Of a stretch of DNA of 60,000 bases, positions 48,864 to 60,000 are shown piece by piece. Both the position numbers and the translations under genes were made by a program. The stretch comes from Lineus longissimus (Eukaryota; Nemertea; Pilidiophora; Heteronemertea; Lineidae). The notes under the pieces were generated by a model. It saw only the letters and a program-made list of their open reading frames with translations, had not been told where the DNA came from and made no database searches. How positions within the stretch are numbered: the first letter of the stretch is position 1; each line of letters starts with the position of its first letter. The DNA lies in assembly GCF_910592395.1 (NCBI RefSeq), contig NC_088322.1, positions 15,249,431-15,309,430 of the forward strand, read 5' to 3'.

Positions 48864-51800
48864 ACTCTACATGTTTTCGACAGATTACCTTCGTTCTAAA
48901 AGATTGATTTTTTTGTGGCTTGACCGTAAACTTGAGTGACATTAAAAACAATTTAGGGGCAATGATTTAGAATTGATATATATATGTTACGTGAACTCAA
49001 CTGAATAATCCCCATGTGACATCGAGGTTATAACACGCGGAGTCGAGAGTAGTTCAGGCGAAAGAGAGGCTGAGTAAACATGGCGTGCATTTCGTGCACC
49101 TCGTCCCTGAGTGATTGTTGATGTGCAGTTTGCATGAATATAAAGCATTGAAGCTGGAATGGGGGAGGCTTGTAGCAAGATTAGTCTGCCGAATACATGA
49201 TTGACACCTTTCCCTTTTATTATTTTTCAATCTTAAATGGTTGGCGTTTTTTAAGCTGCAACCACTCAAGAGTAAAATTTCTACTTGATGTAGATTTTGT
49301 AAGGATTAAAGTTTATAAGATCGTGTAGGCCTAGGTGGTGACACTTTGACACTAAGACAATTAAACGTCTGGAATGTAGTCTTTTTTATTTAAAAATACG
49401 GCCTATGCGAATGTTTGCTGCCCTCCACTTTGGCTAAATTCCGTATTTCACATATGGATTTTACAAATATTCAGTAACCACTACAAATGAATAAACATGT
49501 ATGAACAATCAACAAAGGGACCAAAGAATCAGCCCGAAATTAAACTAAACACCTGTGTTTGAGTGAAAATATAATACCTTTCAAGATGTTTGGACCCCTT
49601 TTCCATGCATGAAGTACCACTAAGTGTGTGCTTAGTCAGAAATATCATGCATTCAGTAGACAGTTTATACAGGATTCGTGTGAAAAGTTAGGGTGGATTT
49701 TCTTAAATTTCTTATTGCTTTCAAGTCACATCTACCCCTTCTGACGTCAGCATGTCGCTAAAACGCCACTTGAGGAAAGAGTTGACACTTCTTATGCCAA
49801 TTTAGGGCTAGTTGCCTAACAATGCGAGTCAAGTGTTTACCCCAAGTATGGCTGTAGGCGTGTTTTGACCCGTGAGGTGAAATCAGAGTGAACTTATACC
49901 CTGTGTGACGTAGTGGTTTGTCTCTTTGAGAGCTACGGTCTATTTCAAAGGTACCATGGATCTTCTTTGAGACACCCTGTGAGCTGGCATTGGTGAATGA
50001 CCAGACAAGTGGTATCTGGGCTAAAAAAAAACGCAATAAAGTTAAATCAACCCTCTTTTAAAGCCAGTCCTTTCCCTGGTGAAATGAGTGCAATAAGTAA
50101 CGACAAAGTCACCGTAAAAATCGAACTGACGGGTTCACTTGGCCAAAAATTATTTTTTTGACTGACTAAACTAAGCCTTGCAAAAATTGTAAGATGTCTG
50201 AAAAAGTTACGAGCCATTTGCGACATAAATTGTCCCTTACGCCATTGTTTTAAGAGTAAAAAATGCCTCTTACGATCAAATGGACATTCATATTCGTAAA
50301 ATTAATGCGGTGAAAATTCGACAGGGTTTATTTTTGAAAATCTTGTCATCTGTGTTCGGCCACTTGTTTTAATCCTTTTTTGATTGACACGGGGCTAATC
50401 TGTGTGGACTTTCCTTGGCCTTATACTTGATTAGGCAGTATAAGCCACAAGGGACTAACATGCTAGTCTCCTTACATTCTCGGGGTTAAAGGGATTTGCC
50501 CGTGTTTTGCCTTTCCTTGTCCTTAGCGACAGGCGGCTGCTAATGAAAGCACGTAAAGACGACCACCTTTGGAAAGCATTGGTCAGCATTACTGACGGTC
50601 GTGCAACGCATAGAACATGGAGAATGATTGTGGTACATTCTAAAACACCTTGAAGTAATGAAGTCTCGTTTTCTCTGTATTTAACACCGTGCTTCGTTCA
50701 TGGTCATTGTTGCACCCATAACTGCTCTGACTTGGTACAAAATATGGAAGCCGTCAAAAAGCACTTACAATCACATTTCAGTGTTTAGTTTGAGGTGTTT
50801 AGAATTGAAATTGAGCTACCTCAATCTCGATATTGGTTGTTTCACCGAACACTGCATAGGTGGCGCTGTCATTTACCCCAAAACCTCGACTTTTGCCAGC
50901 TCCAACCTCGCGTTGTTTAGTTAAGACAACAAATACATCCATTTTGGTTTTCATTTCCTTGAATCAGGGAGTTGTTAAAGATCCTCGGTTCAATGAATGG
51001 GCAGGCCAAGAGGGTATTGCAGTGCGACCCCTATCCATGAGGCAAACAACCAAAAACCAAGGTGTGAAGATTAGAAACAAAACTGCTCAACCAGGAAAAT
51101 GCTTCACAGATTTCTCCAAACCTTTTAATCACCATCAGAAGTCACCCTGTGGAGAAATTGTCCACGAACATACACAACATACTTCAGAAACTTGACAATT
51201 CATGTTAAATCCCTAAACCGTATCGGAAAAGGTCCCTGAACACTCGAGTGGGTTACACCTGGCGGTTTCTATTAAGAAGTCTTCTAATGAGTATTTTCCA
51301 TGACGGACTGATTGCCCGAGATGACAGGAGGTGACGGCCAGAAGTGGCCAGTTTAAACCTCTGTCGCGGTACTCTAGCTCACAAGCCCTGATCACAGTCC
51401 TTGCCAGGTCAGAAAGCCTTTTGTCCTCACGCAGGGTCCAAAGTCAAGTGGTCTGTGTTTGTTTTAAGCCATCAAGGGTGGTTGTGTTGCTTGTCCTGGC
51501 CTTTAATAAGATATTCCATGATGGAGGGTCAAGACCCCTGTGGACAGAAGTTCGGTTTCACACCCCTGAAGAAATAAATCATTTTCCAAAGACCTTATTG
51601 AAACAAATAGTCATTTAAAAGGCTATGTTACCCCTGCTGGCAATGTTGGGGATAGCCGGTAAATCTAGATATGAGTATTGATGCCTTATTGTTTCTAAAC
51701 AAAGAGAGCTCAAATTGGGCGTGGAATGCCTTTCACAGTATTATGTTTTGTATAGAAAGAATGGGACTTATCTACGTATGCTACTCATTAATCTTTCGGT

Positions 51801-52492
51801 TATTTGAAAAGGAAGTGTTAACTTTAGGCGTTCTTGGGGTGTAGTGTTTAGATACTTTGACACCAGAGACCGGAAAGGCCCTGATTGGGAAAGTTCCCCG
51901 CCCATCTGCTGATACAATTAGGCCCTTATGATCCTCAATCAGAAAGTAATCACCCTTGACCAGAAAAATTACCAGCGCAAGCACATTTGGCGACACTCAC
52001 TTACTAGGTGTGTACAAGTATTCTTATAGGAGGCGCTACATGATGGTACAGGACTCTGATGGTGCCATCTGGCGATGACCCCTAGAACAATGTTAGACAC
52101 GCTACATTGCTTTTTGCTGTTGATGTAGAAAAAGTTGGTGCAAAACTCTAGCTAGTCAGTCTAGGATACATCACGATACACTAATTAGCGTGTTTTTCAC
52201 AGTTGGGATGCAAGACTTTAAACTCAAAATCGATCGGTTGTCTTCGTCTTGAGATTTTCGAATTGCTCTGAAAGCAATTTCTCATGGCACCTGCTAGTTT
52301 TCTACACAACATTGGCGCCTTTTCAGTAAACTTTGAACCACTTAAATCCATCATCAAAATACCCTCCTCCCCCTCCAAGAAATAATGACTGGTTATGAGC
52401 CTCGTCTATTAAGATTCACGCACTAATTGTCATCGGAAATCTGTCATTTTCACACCAGACAGAATTGGTCGAAAATTAGCCGCGATTTCAAG
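48864..52492. other. Non-coding stretch
   Basis: No recognisable frame, RNA or repeat except the 13-mer at 49968. Confidence 0.45.
49968..49980 (-). repeat. ACAGGGTGTCTCA word, copy 3
   Basis: Thirteen-base match to the words at 5858 and 40202, followed on its own strand by AAGAAG. Confidence 0.33.
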
Positions 52493-52663
52493 ATGGCACG
52501 CAAGCTGGGGTTGCCTGTCACTTTGGCACGCAATGGAGGGCCAGATTTAGCTTTAGTTCGACATGTGGACAATGGCCGCACATCAGCGTCCGATTCAGAA
52601 GCAGACGACAATCGAAATGACCCCTGTGCGAGATTATCATCACGTTACCGGCCAGAAGAATAG
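52493..52663 (+). other. Unrecognised 56-codon ATG open frame
   Basis: TTTCAAGATGGCAC (YY1-like, good Kozak context) starts a 56-residue frame beginning MARKLGLPVTLARNGG, with a Ser/Asp/Glu-rich patch at residues 31-44 and ending RYRPEE. It has no signal peptide and no known domain. It may be a first coding exon or a short protein; length alone does not exclude chance. Confidence 0.2.
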
Positions 52664-53178
52664 CCTGTTTCATCCTAGAATGGTGAGATTATGTGTGCTA
52701 TGAACTTAGGAAATGTACCACAGCGAAGGCGTGATGGTAGAGCAAGTTAGGATGACAAAATCTCTGATAATGATCGCCGTGTAAAGGTCCCTCCAGACTC
52801 GGATAAAGGAACAGGAAAACAGAGCAAAGGACACCACAACCTGGCTTCCAGGCGATGTTAAAAGCGCACCGATGTACATTCGATATGTGAAAAGGTTGGA
52901 GGTGAAAAACTGGGAACGAGATCATGTACCGCCCACGGCCATCTTTGAAAATTTGACGCGGGTCATTGTAAAATGAGGACCGGTTATTGTCCTGCTTGGC
53001 ATCCGGACACATTTGTTGGTGATTAGTGCATGATTAAGCGATTAGACAGGGTGTATGATGTTACCCGGTGACAGCAGCAGGTCCAAGATAAACAGCTAAG
53101 GTGACTAGTTATGGTTCACTGACACTGGCATGACTGGAGGATGAAGGAAGGACTGGGGTCCACTGAGACTGGTGGAGA

Positions 53179-53319
53179 ATGGCGGCTGTAGTTACGATCT
53201 CACTCGTAGAAAGACTGGAAAATATCTTGAGTGGACATATCATAAATCGTCTAATCCGGCTCTTGGTTTATCAAATACTTGAGACCCTACCATGCCGACA
53301 CTGTACAGTACCGGTGTGA
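53179..53319 (+). other. Unrecognised 46-codon ATG open frame
   Basis: GAGAATGGCGGC opens a 46-residue frame beginning MAAVVTISLVERLENIL, largely aliphatic and amphipathic in character, with a CRHC near the end (39-42). No family is recognised. It lies 0.5 kb after the frame at 52493, in another register. Confidence 0.13.
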
Positions 53320-54006
53320 AAGGATCTTGGTCCCAGAGAGAAATCCGGATAACAAAATATAAATTTCAAGATTTCCCGAGAGCGCAAAAAGGCCACTGGT
53401 TTCAATACCGTTGCACTTAAATCCGTTACTGAACCATAGGGCAGGACTAATTCCTTTACCTTCCCACAGGATCTAAACCACTACATGGGATCATAGGCTG
53501 TATCCAGCTCTAGCAAACTACGACATGTGTTTTGATGCAAATAAAGGTGACAGTGATAAAGCGTCAACATGGCCTACCTTATGCCCATCTCATTTTTCCC
53601 ATAACACGGAACTGTAATCCATCACAATTTCCAATACTCCGCGTAAAAAAATACCAATACTCGTAAAACATCCACATTCCACAATCGAGTTTCTGTCACA
53701 TTAATACTTGTAAATGACAGTATGAGTGATATATGGTCAGTACTCGCGTAAACCAGTGCAATTATACATTATAATTATTCATACAGTTATTGTGATGACA
53801 AATCATTGAATGACATGTGTCGAAATATAGGCCCTGATATCGAAATTCGTTTGTTGTCCGTCGCGCTGATAATGATTTTGATATCATAACTGAACGTAGA
53901 TCAAAACTGTTAGCGATCTGTCTTCCGAACGACGTTGATTATTTGGTTCGAATTCTTGCTATTGCTTCAGTACAGCTTCACATCAGCCTCTTGAAAACAA
54001 TTTAAA

Positions 54007-54060
54007 ACTTGACATTAACATGTAAGTAAAAACACTTGACATCGAAATGTAAGTAAAAAC
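54007..54060. repeat. 27-bp tandem duplication
   Basis: ACTTGACATTAACATGTAAG... (54007-54033) and ACTTGACATCGAAATGTAAG... (54034-54060) differ at a few internal positions and share GTAAGTAAAAAC ends. Confidence 0.85.
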
Positions 54061-54674
54061 TGTATTCCGTTTTAAAAATACTGTCCGACAAAGGACGTTT
54101 TTGTTTTCGTTCATTTGGCCTCATCCGACAACTGAACGGTAGTAATGCACACGCTGTTATACACAAATCCCACACTTCTTCTTGTTTGTCTTTAGACAAG
54201 TATTGATCATTAAACAAACATGTAATGACAATTTATTACTAGATATTAGTTGATAAGGTGGTGATAGGAAGCCATTGGCACGTCATTTCGCAATAAACAA
54301 ATAACTTAAGCTTTTTGACAATCCCGATGGTATTTAAGATAAGAGATGTCCCAAAAAAAGATCAAATCAGTATCATGAAAACGTGAACCCCCAAACACTA
54401 TGCTGTTAAATTGAAGTTACCAAACATCGAACATTTGGGCTGAAAGTAGTCTGAAGATGTGCCAGTGTCGCCTCCTGCGGCCAGATCGGAAAATATCGTT
54501 TTTGGAACAACCTGTGTAACACATTAATCAATCCCTTCACCCCGTGACCCCGCAACAGATGCCTCGAACGTGCCAACGAATATACCATCCACCAGACCTC
54601 AATGAATTCATTTCACGTATGAAATATTAATAATAAGATATTTACACAGCACCACATGTTACAGTGCTTCTTCA

Positions 54675-54890
54675 ATGGCTGCAATGAACGTCAACAAAGC
54701 ATCCACGATGGCGGCAAAGGACATACCTGGTTTTCAATTCCAGGCCACTGCAGGTGGTCCTGGGACAATGTCTATGCATAAAAGCAGAAGATGCATTGAT
54801 ATCAACAGTTCATTAGGTATTACCATAATATACATATATACCAGAGAATGTGCACGCAATATTTGGTTAAACATAAAGAATATAACTTAG
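54675..54890 (+). other. Unrecognised 71-codon ATG open frame
   Basis: TTCAATGGCTGC starts a frame beginning MAAMNVNKASTMAAKDIPGF. A possible donor CAG/GTGGTC lies about 80 bases in, so only the first 26 or so residues might be coding. The later part is less protein-like (isoleucine/tyrosine-rich, AT-rich). No domain is recognised. Confidence 0.18.
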
Positions 54891-56202
54891 TACCAATTTC
54901 TGACGATAGGTGACTCTTGGTTTATGCTTAACCCCACTTTTATCCCTTCCTTTAGAGATAACAAGTTTGCTCTTAATTTCTTGCTCAAATGTACAAAGTC
55001 GTGTTGATCTCAAACTGCTGTTGTTAGCGATTCGCACAGCGCGTGTCCGAGTGATTCACCAAAACATTCCCCGGCCCTTTCTTCTCAGCTAATATTTCAC
55101 ATCTTCAACCACCTCTTTAATCACAAACCCGCAGTGTACGCGTCACCATCCAATGTGCCAAAACATTTCAGCCCTAATCAACCTAATGCCTGCGATGATA
55201 TACAACTAGGAAACTGATTAGTCTCAACGCCAGATTAAAGGAAAAACGAACCACAATCTTAAGACAAGGCTACTCAGTGTCAGAGAGAAGCCTGCGATTC
55301 ATCCGAGGTGAAGCTACGGGGAAAACTGAGAGAAAACGTCGTCGCGGCTCTTCAACAAAGAGAGATGACTGTTCATTTTCTTTGAAGGTGAGAGATACGG
55401 TGAGGGCACCACTGGCGTCGAGGCATGGTGGTTGCTTCTCGGCTGCAGTGCGGCAGAAAATGGTATCACTGAACAACAACAACCACAGCGGCCTGCACCA
55501 ACGACTACCAAAAAATCCCCTTAATAATCTACAAGTCAACATTCAGCCAGCGGGGCGAAAATTGGCTATAAAGCCATCTAACTTTCACCCGCCTTGTAAC
55601 AAAAAAGCAACATTGCATCTTTGCTTTCATATACAGGCTTGGTTTCCATCAACGCAGTTTCTCCACTATTGTCTTTGAACCATTGGAATTCTTTCTTCGA
55701 GCACTGAAAGAATATTCCATGGACAAGTTGATCTTACCTCTCTTCGGGTAAGTTGGGTGGTACAGTTATAAGGTTTCATGGCCCCCCCTCAATGGAAGCC
55801 CTTCGTGCACCTCACCCACCAGACGACACAACCAACAGACTGAGACGACAGAAACCTTTTCCAATTTGCCCGTGAACCTAGCCTGACCGGAGGACATCAC
55901 AACCAATACATAAGTAATAGCGATTGCCGAAGACCACTCGCCGGAGTCGTTCACCCGGACATTTTTTCCAATACTAAAGGAAGCAGCTCCTTTGCTTTGA
56001 GAGGATTGGAGGATTTCTTCTATTGGTGTGAGGACGGGAACACCTGGTGGAACCCACGGTACAGAGGGAGATCATTTCTATATCTCATCGGGAGATACTA
56101 GACTCTGTTCGAAAGAAAGAGGAGTGGATATTGGAAGAAATATTCCACCGTGTAGCAGGAGGAAAGAAAACGAACCTGCGGTTCCTCGTCACAATGTTAT
56201 GT
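54891..56202. other. Spacer with CpG-containing patch
   Basis: A 133-codon plus frame at 55277-55678 starts with GTG and overlaps two minus frames. AAG/GTGAGAGA at 55385-55393 is a good splice-donor match, but no ATG precedes it in frame. Confidence 0.35.
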
Positions 56203-56270
56203 GGCCCGGTGGTGCAGCGGGCTGGCTTTTCTAGTTCGTGAGCACGGATGGTACGAGTAGAAGAGGGACT
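56203..56270 (+). mobile_element. tRNA-derived SINE head, decayed
   Basis: GGCCCGGTGG leads into an A-box-like TGGTGCAGCGGG (56210-56221). Forty bases on comes a B-box-like GGTACGAGTAG (56250-56260, two or three changes from GGTTCGANTCC). The spacing is that of a tRNA promoter, and the segment between reads like the anticodon region of invertebrate tRNA-SINEs rather than a usable tRNA. It lies about 130 bp from the tRNA-Ile on the opposite strand. No tail or target-site duplication was recognised, so the outer limits are unknown. Confidence 0.4.
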
Positions 56271-56392
56271 ACGTCCCCAGTTCTCTTCCAGGTAGCCCCT
56301 CAAATATTAGAATGAACTGTTACTCCATACAGTTACTTCATATTTCAAAAAGAATTACATGTATACCTCACGTGGCCACAACCTCAGAAAAT

Positions 56393-56401
56393 AAAAAAAA
56401 A
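56393..56401 (-). terminator. RNA polymerase III T9 terminator
   Basis: A nine-base A tract on the plus strand, so T9 on the transcribed strand, starting three bases after the minus-strand tRNA-Ile. Confidence 0.85.
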
Positions 56402-56403
56402 TT

Positions 56404-56477
56404 TGGCCAGTACGGGGATCGAACCCACGACATTCGCGTTATTAGCACGACGCTCTAACCAACTGAGCTAACCGGCC
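56404..56477 (-). tRNA. tRNA-Ile (anticodon AAT), second copy
   Basis: On the minus strand this 74-nt sequence matches the tRNA-Ile at 47266 except for one base: the T stem starts GTGGG instead of GCGGG, turning a C-G pair into T-G. The anticodon AAT is encoded at 56441-56443. The A and B boxes are intact. On the transcribed strand the 3' flank begins with a run of nine Ts (A tract at 56393-56401), a strong RNA polymerase III terminator. The 5' flank reads TTTATATC about 10-20 nt before the gene. The flanks do not otherwise resemble those of the first copy. Confidence 0.94.
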
Positions 56478-58124
56478 AGTTGATATAAACTCTTCGACAT
56501 TCGAATGTTTTGGCCAAAAGTCGTTTATCTCACTTTTACACTTTTTCTTCCTTTTCGCCGACGTACTTCATATGGGTACAACCATTGATCTGCAGTTCCA
56601 GGTGCGTTTTTTCTACAACATGTTACACTTGGCTTGAGACACAACGCCTTCGACACTGACTTAGATGATGGCTCTGACGAACTAACGACTTGTTTTGAAG
56701 TCAAAGTCGTGGTTTTATCGAAATCGTGGGCCACACACCCTTGCCGCTCGAAAGCTATCGCATGCCCAATGCGAGACAGGTTGTTGTCAACTCAATTCAG
56801 ACATTATCGCCGGGTGTTGCTCGTATATTTTACACCTGCCGAGATTCTTATTATAACAAAGTTACCTCGTCATAATATCGTTGCTAACACTAGCTAAAGG
56901 TGGTAACTTTCAAGTGGAGTATGTGCACAGCCCTGCGCTACTCTTACCATACAGCTATCGCAAGTCCACAGGTGAATTAGCCAGCAGCTAACAAGCCTCA
57001 ACCACCAATCCTCACATCGTCAACACCGACATCAAAGTCGAATCGACGGCTTTGAGCTGTTGCTAATTTGTACACAAAGCCTCTGCGGCTGTTACATCAT
57101 GCGGTAGATCTCCCGCTGCGTCGTTGTTTCTTTGAATTCGTAAATGAGATTCGTCAATCATCGAAACAGGTACACCGTGTTTAGTGGTTAGGGTTGCCGT
57201 TTGAGAGGCTTCGCTGTTGTTGATACGAGATCGATTGGGGAATACAAGAGCACACGAACATATGGGTCAGAGCATCGGCACCATTGGTCTACCAGTCGTC
57301 GCTCAAGCAGCAACCAACCAGTAGGCACTAAAGCCTTTTAGACGAAATATCAGTTTCGGCGACCAGCGTGCCCTTTAGTCGAAAACGTTATTTGAACATT
57401 TCAAAAAAGCGTATGGCTGTGGCCACCATCTTGACATCGCTCAGTGAAAACAGCAGCTCACGACTTTGATCAAGTGAAAATCACCGTGTCATGTTCACTA
57501 TGCCACAAACTGCACCAAAACTGTTGACTAATTAAAGACATGGTCAATCATTCTGATTGCCTGCGCGCCAGGGGTGTACAAGCAAGAAGAGAAAGCCTCT
57601 CCAACCCCTAACCTTTCCCGGTATAACCTGGCATTGCCAATTAGCTCCCTGAGCCCACCCCTGTGCGTGCCACTTCTATCATCCAGACACCGGTAGTTGA
57701 CTCCACCATTGAAATAAGCTACACTGAGAGTCTCTTTGAGTTGAAGCTGGCTCTAATGGTAAGATCACGCTTTGGGTTTGGTGTAAACCTTCAAAGGGAG
57801 GCTATTTCTGTAGAAGGCAGGGTAGTACAAGGCTGTAGTTTAATCTGCTGGTATTTGAAGTAAGGATGTTCCACATACTTTGGAAATCTTGAATATCAAG
57901 GATGTGCCGTTCGCTTTTAAAAATGTTGACAAAGAATGTCTTAAAAGTGGATTATAATCCGAAACTTGACGATTGAAACTTTGTCTCAAAGACTTAAGAA
58001 AACTTACCTATGGGATTGGGTTATCTGAAAATCAGAGGCGCTAATTATAGGCGTCTCTCCTGGACTCACTCTAGAGATTGCTGACTCTGTCGTTTCTCTG
58101 GTACAACTCCTCCCGACCCTATTA
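56478..58124. other. Non-coding stretch
   Basis: Upstream flank of the minus-strand tRNA-Ile, then plain sequence with no recognised element. Confidence 0.45.
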
Positions 58125-58279
58125 TCACGTGATTGTAGCGTGCCATAGTTTCCTACATCACCACAACCAATCTTGCGGAAAATTACTCGGGCTTTTAGCG
58201 AAATTAGAAGATGGGTGCGCGTGGATTTAAAATGGCCACTGATTCCTCCAATAACATGTCAATTTTCTCGCCGCATTAG
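58125..58279 (+). promoter_or_regulatory. Promoter-like module: E-box, CCAAT box and short ATG frame
   Basis: ATCACGTGAT (octamer at 58125-58132) and ACAACCAATC (CCAAT at 58167-58171) precede AGAAGATGGGTGCG (ATG 58211), which opens 22 codons with a second ATGGCC (YY1-like AAAATGGCC) inside. The order E-box, CCAAT, ATGG is that of a TATA-less animal promoter. No longer product is evident. Confidence 0.3.
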
Positions 58280-60000
58280 AGCCACAATGGTGGTAAACGA
58301 TTTTTCTTTCGATATCATTAGCCATGTTGGCCATGTTGGCCATTTTCAATAAATAATTTTGTGACCTTGTTGAAAGCAAAAATGAGCATCATTTATTTTT
58401 GATGAAAGCAATGAATATATCAGTTGGAAAAGTCCCATTTCTAAAATAATGTTATGAAATGTAAATGTTTCCTGAAGCAGAATGGGTTCAAGCGATATTT
58501 CAAGATTTGGATGCCGAGTTGTGTGTTGGTGCTGTTGTTCTTGTTTAGGGCAAAGCCCTTTTCCGTACTAACCGGGAAAAATAGTTCTCTTTTCCTATTT
58601 ACAATGAAAAGAAAGAACAAGTTTTACCTTTTATTGTGCGTGCCTTTGTCAGTCACAGCTCCAGCCTGCAACGATAAAGAACGATATACGTAAAATTAAA
58701 AGCCTATACTACCATCACGGCTTGCTTTGCTAGACATAAAATCCCATTGCTAGAAAGGGTTACCGTCAGAGTCCAAAGCCAATTCCACCGCAGTCCTTAG
58801 AACTAGATTTAGCTCCAACCTCTGTGACCATCGCGGCCGGCCTTTGCTAACACTGATATAAAATACCCTTGCCGCTAGCTCGGCTCTCCGACTTCAAAGC
58901 TTCTCATTAGCCAAGATCGAGTCAAGAAACCAAGCTCTAGACCATATCTGATATATAATTATACCTCTTGCCCCAGGCGGTTTGCTTTCGCTGAGATCAT
59001 GGAAAAGTATGCTGCGTCAACAGGTTCTTTTCGGGTGTCTTCGCCGACGAACAGCCAGGTTTTAAGAAGAGTCATTTTGCAAGTCACCAGCAGTCTCTGA
59101 TTGCCGGGACAACTAGCTGATTCTACCTGTATACGGCTCTGGTTGGATCTTTGCTAATCAGCGCAACAGCGCATGATGCTGTTCATGTGTTATCTGTAGA
59201 ATCGTTAATTATTTGCCTCAGTATAATATTCGATGAGGAAAGCCAGTAAGTTATCATAGATTCACGACATCGGCACAATTTCACGCAAACAAAAGCCTTT
59301 TCTGTCGATTTCATTAGCTTCATCGAAATGCTTACACAATGTATATTCGAGTCTTACCGCAGACAACTAGAAGTTGGCAACGCGACCATCTACCAGGCAA
59401 ATTGCCGCGATACTTGAGACTCCAGCGATAACTTTCCCGCCAGAAGCGACGGCCCAAATCCCCCCGCCCCTCCAGCAACTAATTGTCATGTGCCATACTT
59501 CAGCCGTCGATTCGTACATAAAATAGCCTCAAAATCAATTTGTTTTTAAACTCGCAGATGATCATGTTCTATTCTTTTGATTGAACGCATGTTTACATCA
59601 ATTTTATATAAATGCCACGAAAATGAAATGTCATATAATCATCTATATGTCTACTTGAAAAAATACATCACATGTTTATGCATTTTTTATTCCTTTTTCA
59701 TTTTCTTGCATCGGTTTCAGCGTCAATTTGCCTTGAAGATGTATGTACATCTATTTTTGTACAGCTTCTGTCGTCTACATTGCAAATTGTACAGTAGATT
59801 TTTCAAAGTTGGATTGTTAAAGTAATCGACGTTTCAGGGGGTTCTCAGTACATGTAATACATCATGGTTGTGATGTTGTATGCATGGGTAGTGTGGTGAC
59901 TAGTTTTAAGTGTGATCGATACGCCAAGTCAGCCAGCAGAAATGATAGAATAATTGAGTGGATTGAAACGGAGGACATGGCCAAGCAGCCAATGGGAAGC
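58280..60000. other. Non-coding stretch
   Basis: Begins with a small GCCATGTTG triplication (58321-58345). The rest is AT-rich with short non-ATG frames only. Confidence 0.45.

Noticed and set aside
55277-55678. 133-codon plus frame with a good internal splice donor
   Set aside because: The frame begins with GTG and has no in-frame upstream ATG, so it cannot be called as a first exon. Kept only as a note on the stretch.
1-60000. Search for transposase, reverse transcriptase, rRNA, snRNA or histone genes
   Set aside because: No frame carried the expected catalytic motifs and no conserved RNA sequence was recognised by eye.

Overview
The window looks like nuclear DNA of an invertebrate animal, most likely a marine one. 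Three observations point to this: a complete Frizzled 5/8-type Wnt receptor, tRNA-Ile genes with the eukaryotic AAT anticodon, and long gene-poor AT-leaning spacer. CpG is not visibly depleted. The species cannot be named from sequence alone. The only protein gene supported with high confidence is an uninterrupted 556-codon Frizzled reading frame on the minus strand (22167-23837). Its single-exon layout fits the FZD5/FZD8 subfamily.

Left of Frizzled (1-22.1 kb) there is no recognisable protein gene. This side holds several decayed tandem duplications (units of about 50, 60, 90, 150 and 165-185 bp), a cluster of three CRE/ATF-like octamers at 6596-6633, an RFX X-box match at 8447 and an interleaved inverted repeat at 15483-15554. 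Upstream of Frizzled on the minus strand lie a CCAAT box, a CRE-like site and GC-richer DNA (24.2-24.4 kb), then a separate GC-rich block near 25.1 kb. From 25 to 45 kb there are further diverged duplications, homeodomain-site clusters, a duplicated element with CTTTGAT cores at 38.1 kb, a C-tract, a 32-bp palindrome at 44.7 kb and more X-box and TCACGTGA matches, again without a recognisable protein.

The right part carries RNA polymerase III genes: an intact tRNA-Ile(AAT) at 47266 (+), a near-identical copy at 56404 (-), and a tRNA-Ile-like relative at 45688 (+) with anticodon GAT, a 9-nt longer variable loop and a damaged B box. A tRNA-derived SINE-like fragment sits just left of the second copy. 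Several short ATG-initiated frames in promoter-like settings (48.5, 52.5, 53.2, 54.7 and 58.2 kb) could be first exons or chance.

No operon, CRISPR array, intact transposase or reverse transcriptase was seen. I found no convincing new gene system. The most unusual signals are the recurring E-box/ATGG modules, the X-box matches, the modified tRNA-Ile and the repeated ancient short tandem duplications.
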